From Ailanthus altissimus (taxonomy: Eukaryota; Streptophyta; Magnoliopsida; Sapindales; Simaroubaceae), in assembly GCA_946807835.1 (NCBI GenBank), contig OX327712.1, positions 14,278,001 through 14,342,000 on the forward strand: a stretch of 64,000 nucleotides of DNA, in the 5' to 3' direction. Under the pieces are notes generated by a model. That model did not search any database, was not told where the DNA came from, and worked only from the letters and a program-made list of their open reading frames with translations. Made by a program: the position numbers and the translations under genes. Of this stretch, positions 59,354 through 64,000 are shown piece by piece (positions within the stretch are counted from its first letter, which is position 1; each line of letters begins with the position of its first letter).

Positions 59354-60363
59354 TGGTCTTTCAATGCCACCGTCAATTCACAATCCTGTGATAAAGTTTC
59401 ACAACCATATCCTATGATTTGATATCTCAAAATAAGCTATAAACTTTGCCTCCACAATGAAAGAAGCTATAAGTGTATACTTTGCACTCTTCAAAGAATT
59501 AGCTCCCCCTACCAAGGTATATATAACTTAATAGAGATCTCTTACTATCTAAGCATCCAATATAATTGAATTTGGAATACCTTATGATTTTCAATTTTTT
59601 CGATCTCCCATATGTGAGCACGTAATCATTTGTTCTCTATAAATATTACATAACCCATTTGGTTGCTTTCTAATGATCCATCCTAAGATTACTCAAATAT
59701 TTATATAGTATTCCAATAATGTACACGATATTTGGATGGTACACTCTTGAGAATATACAAGACTCCAAGTTGACGCATAAAGAAAATTTTGTATCTCTTT
59801 CTGTTAAATCTCATTCTTGGGGCACTGTTTGAGATTGAACTTATCATCTTTAGTGATGGATGTATCTCCCGAAGCACAATCCTTCATGTCATACCTATTA
59901 AGAACCTCGTAGATATAGTTCTTTTACAACTTATTATATGAAGTCCTTATTGTATTTTCCTTTCCTTTATTTTTTTGTTTTATTGGTAATTTTATTCTAA
60001 GAAGTACTTGCTAAATGAACACTTTCATTCTTTTATTGCTTCAATCTATCTTTTTTTTTACACATAATGTGAAATGAGCTCGTTAAAAGTCTATTTGTCA
60101 TTTTGGATGTTGTATCTTTAAATTAATTGTATTGTATAAGAAGAGAAAACAAAGCTAGATGCACGAGTAAGTCATTAGATAGCTCTAATTTAGTGCCTTT
60201 AATTTAAAAGCGAAATTAGAATCTGCATGATGCACTCTCTTATATTCTCTTTGCCATTATACCTTATTAAAACAAGGATAGCCAGTAACATACTTATTTT
60301 AGCCTTTTTGTTTTTGGCATAACGTTGTTCAATTTTCTTGAGGAATTTCTTATCATTTTTCTC

Positions 60364-60666
60364 CTAAAAAATAGGGCCCCTAAAGATTTTTGAAATGGCA
60401 CATTTCATGATCATAAGACACATGCTATTAGAATAATTCCACTTCTTTAAGTCTTTTTTATCCTCAGCAGAACTTACATTAATGAAAGCAGCAAGTTGTT
60501 TTGTTCGAAGTGTAAGGTTAAGATCTATGCAAACGAGAACAATCATAATGCTCTCTTTCCAATCTTTAAAAGTTGTGTTGTCACGTATAAGAATGGAATT
60601 GATATTACAAATATAAAAGAAGTAGAAGAAATTTATAGAGAATACACAATAATAAAATAAGGTCAT
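60364..60666 (-). pseudogene. Copia gag N-terminal fragment
   Basis: FKDWKESIMIVLVCIDLNLTL, then KKWNYSNSMCLMIMKCAIS, resembles the start of a plant Copia gag. The first ~35 residues are hydrophobic read-through and not part of gag. No zinc knuckle found. Confidence 0.78.
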
Positions 60667-61916
60667 AATTAATAATCATGTCATGATCTAAAGCATACAC
60701 ATTTATGACATAGTAAACATATAAAGGTGGGCTCCATTATGACATACCTAACACAATATTAATATTTAGTCCTTGTTGAGAAATATTAACTATAATTGAT
60801 ACTCTCAATATAGTAATCAAATATTGATAATAAATTCTTGTCAACAATAAGCCTTTTTTGGATTGAATTATTGCATGCATGGAAAATTTTATAATTATCA
60901 CAAATTTATCGTTGCAAGTATGCTTATTGTTTGGTCAAATAATAATATTTCTTTTAGCCAATTCTTTTATGTATATTTAATAAATATATTTATCTTAATA
61001 TCCCAAAATAAATAAATACAAAGGTTACTTCAACAGCAAGTTATTTCAATCAATCATTTCGAAATATAAGATAAGTAGTATAAAGAAAATAGTCAAAATG
61101 AATAGAGTGGGACGTGGTGGCAAGGCTTCTGTGGTTATAACATTGCTGATGGACCAAAATAAAGTCAATGATTGTCGGGTCAAATTCAGATAGGTCAAAT
61201 TGTTTAGTCGAATCTCCATAAATCAGGCGGGATCGACCCAATTCTCCTAAAACAACTAAAAACTCCTAAGTTTTTCATATTCAAATTTACAAGTATCCAA
61301 AAAATAGTTCAAAAACAAATTTGAGTCAAAATGGACCTATTTGTAATTTTTTAAAATTTTACAGGAAACCATAATTACCTAAAGCTAGAAGGAGTTGAGT
61401 GAAAAAAGCCAATCATTTAGGGTCTATTTGCAAGTACTACAAAGTTTACTAGTAAAAATGTAATTAACTAAAAATTAATGGGTTTTATGAAAATAGCCAA
61501 ATTTGTTAAGGCATATTTGCAAATTTTTAAAATTTTTTTTAATCGAAATATAACTAACTCAAACTTGAAAGGGTCTATTTGTTATTTTCTAAATGGAACC
61601 CAATTTGCTTTTATCTCATACTATCGCCACCTTATTTTAAATCATAATAAAGAAAAAATCAAAAATTCAAATTGTAAAAAAAATACAAAAACACCAAATT
61701 AAAATCGAATTTTGATATTTTTATCCTTAATTCTTCAAATTAGTGACCTTTAATTAAAATTGAACTCTCAAATCACAGTAAAATTCATAAACCCAATATT
61801 TTTTTTCAACAAAATCATACAAAATTCATACATATAATGTTAACAAATCATATGGGAAAAAGATATCTAATCATGAATATATGCATGAACAATCATAATA
61901 ATTTAACATGATTTCT

Positions 61917-61930
61917 GCTCTGATACTACT
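61917..61930 (-). other. Primer-binding site
   Basis: Minus strand AGTAGTATCAGAGC, 11 of 12 to the initiator tRNA-Met PBS, directly against the end of the 5' LTR at 61931. Confidence 0.9.
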
Positions 61931-63326
61931 TGTTAGACATAACCATAATTAAAATTCATATCCATATTGTTGAAAATTGGTGATTTAATAAATTTTGTAT
62001 GGGCAAGAATTGAGATGAATACTAAGAGGAGAGTCATTACGAAGTCAAGTACACATTGGGTGTACAAGGGAGGAGTAAAACGGAAGAAAAAAAGAACGAG
62101 TACTGTTCATGCGGTGACACTATTCACCAGGAGGGGTACTGTTCACGCGGCAACTTTAGGATATTTCATGTTTTAGCTCAATTGACTTCTTTAAATAGGA
62201 TTAGGACTCCTACAAGTAAGGACTCTTATTCAAAATAGGCTTAAGGTTTCTAAGGGTGTTTTATTCACTATATAAACCCTTCTAAACACAAGAGAAAGAT
62301 TAAGCATCTAAGATTTCAAGATGTAACCATAAGAGAGAATAGATGAGTTAGGTAGGCACTAAGTGCGTGGTGCACTAGGGTGTAACCTTTAGGGAGTGTT
62401 TTCTTAAGGTTCTTAAGTGAATAAAAGAAAAATCATAGATCCTTTTGGCTTAGATGCTCGAACTATTCTTGTGTTCCTTGTAAAAATCTCTTATGAGAAG
62501 ATACTAAGAGGTCTTAAGGAGTCATAATGATTAATGGTAGATACTTAAAGGTCTCTATAGGAGATACTAAGGGGTCTTGTGGGATCATTGATGATGTAAG
62601 AAGATACTTAGTGATCTATTTCAATAATAAGAAGCTGGATCATAGATTCTCCATGGACGTAGGCAATTTTGGGCCGAACCACGTATATCTTATGTCTTGT
62701 TGATTGATTTATTTTCTTTATCTTTATTGGTGTGTTAATCTTATGTGTTTTTACCTATGGTGTGAGTTATGGTTTTTTGCTGTGCATTCAATAAAAGAGG
62801 TATCAAGATTGTGGCTTAGTTAATGCCATAAAGGTGTCAAATTGAAGTACATGGCTTGATATCCGCAACACATATAAATACAACCTATGATCTATTATGT
62901 GAAATTATTAGGATAAATGTTAAGAAAAAAATAAACCTAAAGAATCTATAGCATTTTAAACTCGAAGAATTAGCAGCCTTAAATGAGAACTAGAAGTAAA
63001 ATGTCATTCCATAATTATCTCTATATAGTACTCGGTTTCTCTCTGTGAATAACAAGAGGAGAAGAAATCTATGTCTACTAATTTGAATTGGGGGACCATA
63101 ACTCTATATAAGGTCTTTATATACTAGATTTAACTAATTCCATCATTCATAATTTAACTAGTGTTAGGTCTCTACACATGACAAGTTCATATTTAATTAG
63201 ATATCTCTAGAGCTCAATAATAGATAGCCCAAATAGATAACTTAAATTAACTTATTTAAAATAGCCCATAATATATACTTATTATTAATATATGAGCCAA
63301 TATAAAGGAAATAATAAAACTTAACA
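61931..63326 (-). repeat. 5' LTR split by solo LTR D
   Basis: Two parts, 61931-61967 and 62876-63326 (488 bp together), align with the 466-bp left LTR. The break is the CATAT target site of solo LTR D. Confidence 0.9.
61968..62870 (+). mobile_element. Solo LTR D with CATAT target duplication
   Basis: Starts TGTTGAAAATTGGTG and ends ATATCCGCAACA, with exact CATAT on both sides (61963-61967, 62871-62875). Has TATA-like CACTATATAAACCC near 62270 and the GGACGTAGGC...CCGAACCACGTA block near 62655. Related to LTRs A, B and C. Younger than the Copia LTR it interrupts. Confidence 0.93.
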
Positions 63327-63331
63327 AATAA

Positions 63332-63570
63332 TTTCTCAGTTGCATGGAAAACAAAACCAACAATAGCTAATCAACAAAATTTAGAAAATGGGAAAGAGAT
63401 GTAAAGAATTGATCAAGGTAAACAAACTAATGATAAGATTGTTGCCACAATAACTACAGTTCTAAGGCTAGAAATACGAGGAAAGGTGTCTTTGAAACTT
63501 AGGGCATTAGTTGTGGTAATTAAGATAAATGTTGCATACAAATATCGAGAAATTAGGACAAATTTACTAT
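63332..63570. other. Short intergenic stretch
   Basis: Separates two elements. Nothing recognised. Confidence 0.35.
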
Positions 63571-64000
63571 TGTTGGTGCCTAAAGGGTACATGCATGTGA
63601 TAATGTATTAATTGAAAAATTAATGCATGTTATACATACATTTGTAGAACGGTATCGAAATCTAATTTTTTATTTAACAAATACACACTGAATGTAAGTC
63701 TGTTATATTAACAAAATCAGAAACTTACCCTTAAAGACGATTCGATGAAATTTTAAATTTAAAGCTCACCTTGAAGCGAATCCATGAGCAATTCCATGAA
63801 ACTTTTGTATTTTGTTATTATTTTACTTTTGCATAGTTATACTTGTCCATCATGTATGACATACATTAGCCAAGTGTCCCACAGGCTATTCCATGCATTT
63901 GTCAATGTCACACGTTAAAGCATGCATGTGACAAGTGTCACAATTTTAATAGTTAAAGTTACAATTTTGTTAGTTAATCACTTTAAGTAATAAAATATAG
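63571..64000 (-). mobile_element. Partial large LTR G, same family as E and F
   Basis: Reverse complement matches the last ~430 bp of LTR F (GTATGTATAACATGCAT, GTGTATTTGTT words) and ends CACCAACA. The left side has no PBS, so it is a solo LTR or the 3' LTR of an element extending beyond the window. Confidence 0.78.

Larger units (their letters stand above)
58167..63326 (-). mobile_element. Copia element with AATAA duplication, internally deleted, hosting solo LTR D
   Basis: Minus-strand element: 5' LTR at the right (63326-61931, split by solo LTR D), PBS 61930-61917, gag remnant, RNase H remnant, 3' LTR at the left (58632-58167). Exact target duplication AATAA at 58162-58166 and 63327-63331. 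The interior is only about 3.3 kb; integrase and most of RT are missing, so the copy is deleted and cannot encode its own mobility. Confidence 0.92.

Overview
The window is nuclear DNA of a flowering plant, most likely a eudicot. Two host genes with plant-type introns are visible: a subgroup Ib bHLH regulator and a plant annexin. The rest is AT-rich intergenic DNA filled with plant transposons. I cannot name the species. There is no organellar, bacterial or viral gene block, no rRNA cluster and no convincing functional tRNA.

Layout. 0.45-3.1 kb: a Mutator-like (MULE) transposase on the minus strand, one reading frame of about 799 codons broken only by three nonsense codons, with a GC-rich palindromic repeat just upstream of its start. 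4.7-12.2 kb: AT-rich satellites, direct duplications, and a large inverted-repeat element whose two arms each carry a tRNA-like segment. 12.7-17.6 kb: a decayed Copia element with both LTRs, PBS, PPT and a matching 5-bp flank. 18.5-20.1 kb: a non-autonomous MULE-type TIR element with a near-perfect 9-bp duplication. 21.1-22.4 kb: the three-exon bHLH gene, with a MITE in intron 1. 22.7-24.4 kb: a long-TIR foldback element. 25.5-39.6 kb: LTR debris including two inverted solo LTRs of one family (26.3 and 29.0 kb) and two Copia relics abutting tail to tail at 34.62 kb. Each relic is interrupted by a large solo LTR with perfect 5-bp duplications. 40.0-41.4 kb: three unrelated ~28-30 bp tandem arrays and an AG microsatellite. 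42.2-42.6 kb: a Tourist-like MITE. 44.9-46.5 kb: the annexin gene, 5' end unresolved. 48.0-57.0 kb: a Ty3/gypsy relic with a second LTR element inside it. 58.2-63.3 kb: a Copia element with AATAA duplications and an internal deletion, whose 5' LTR is split by a solo LTR. The window ends inside another large LTR.

Host function. The bHLH protein resembles the ORG2/bHLH38-39-100-101 group known from iron-deficiency control. The annexin resembles Ca2+- and phospholipid-binding proteins. They are 22 kb apart and nothing links them. The main story is transposon turnover: five solo LTRs with exact target duplications and several nested insertions, which give a relative order of events.
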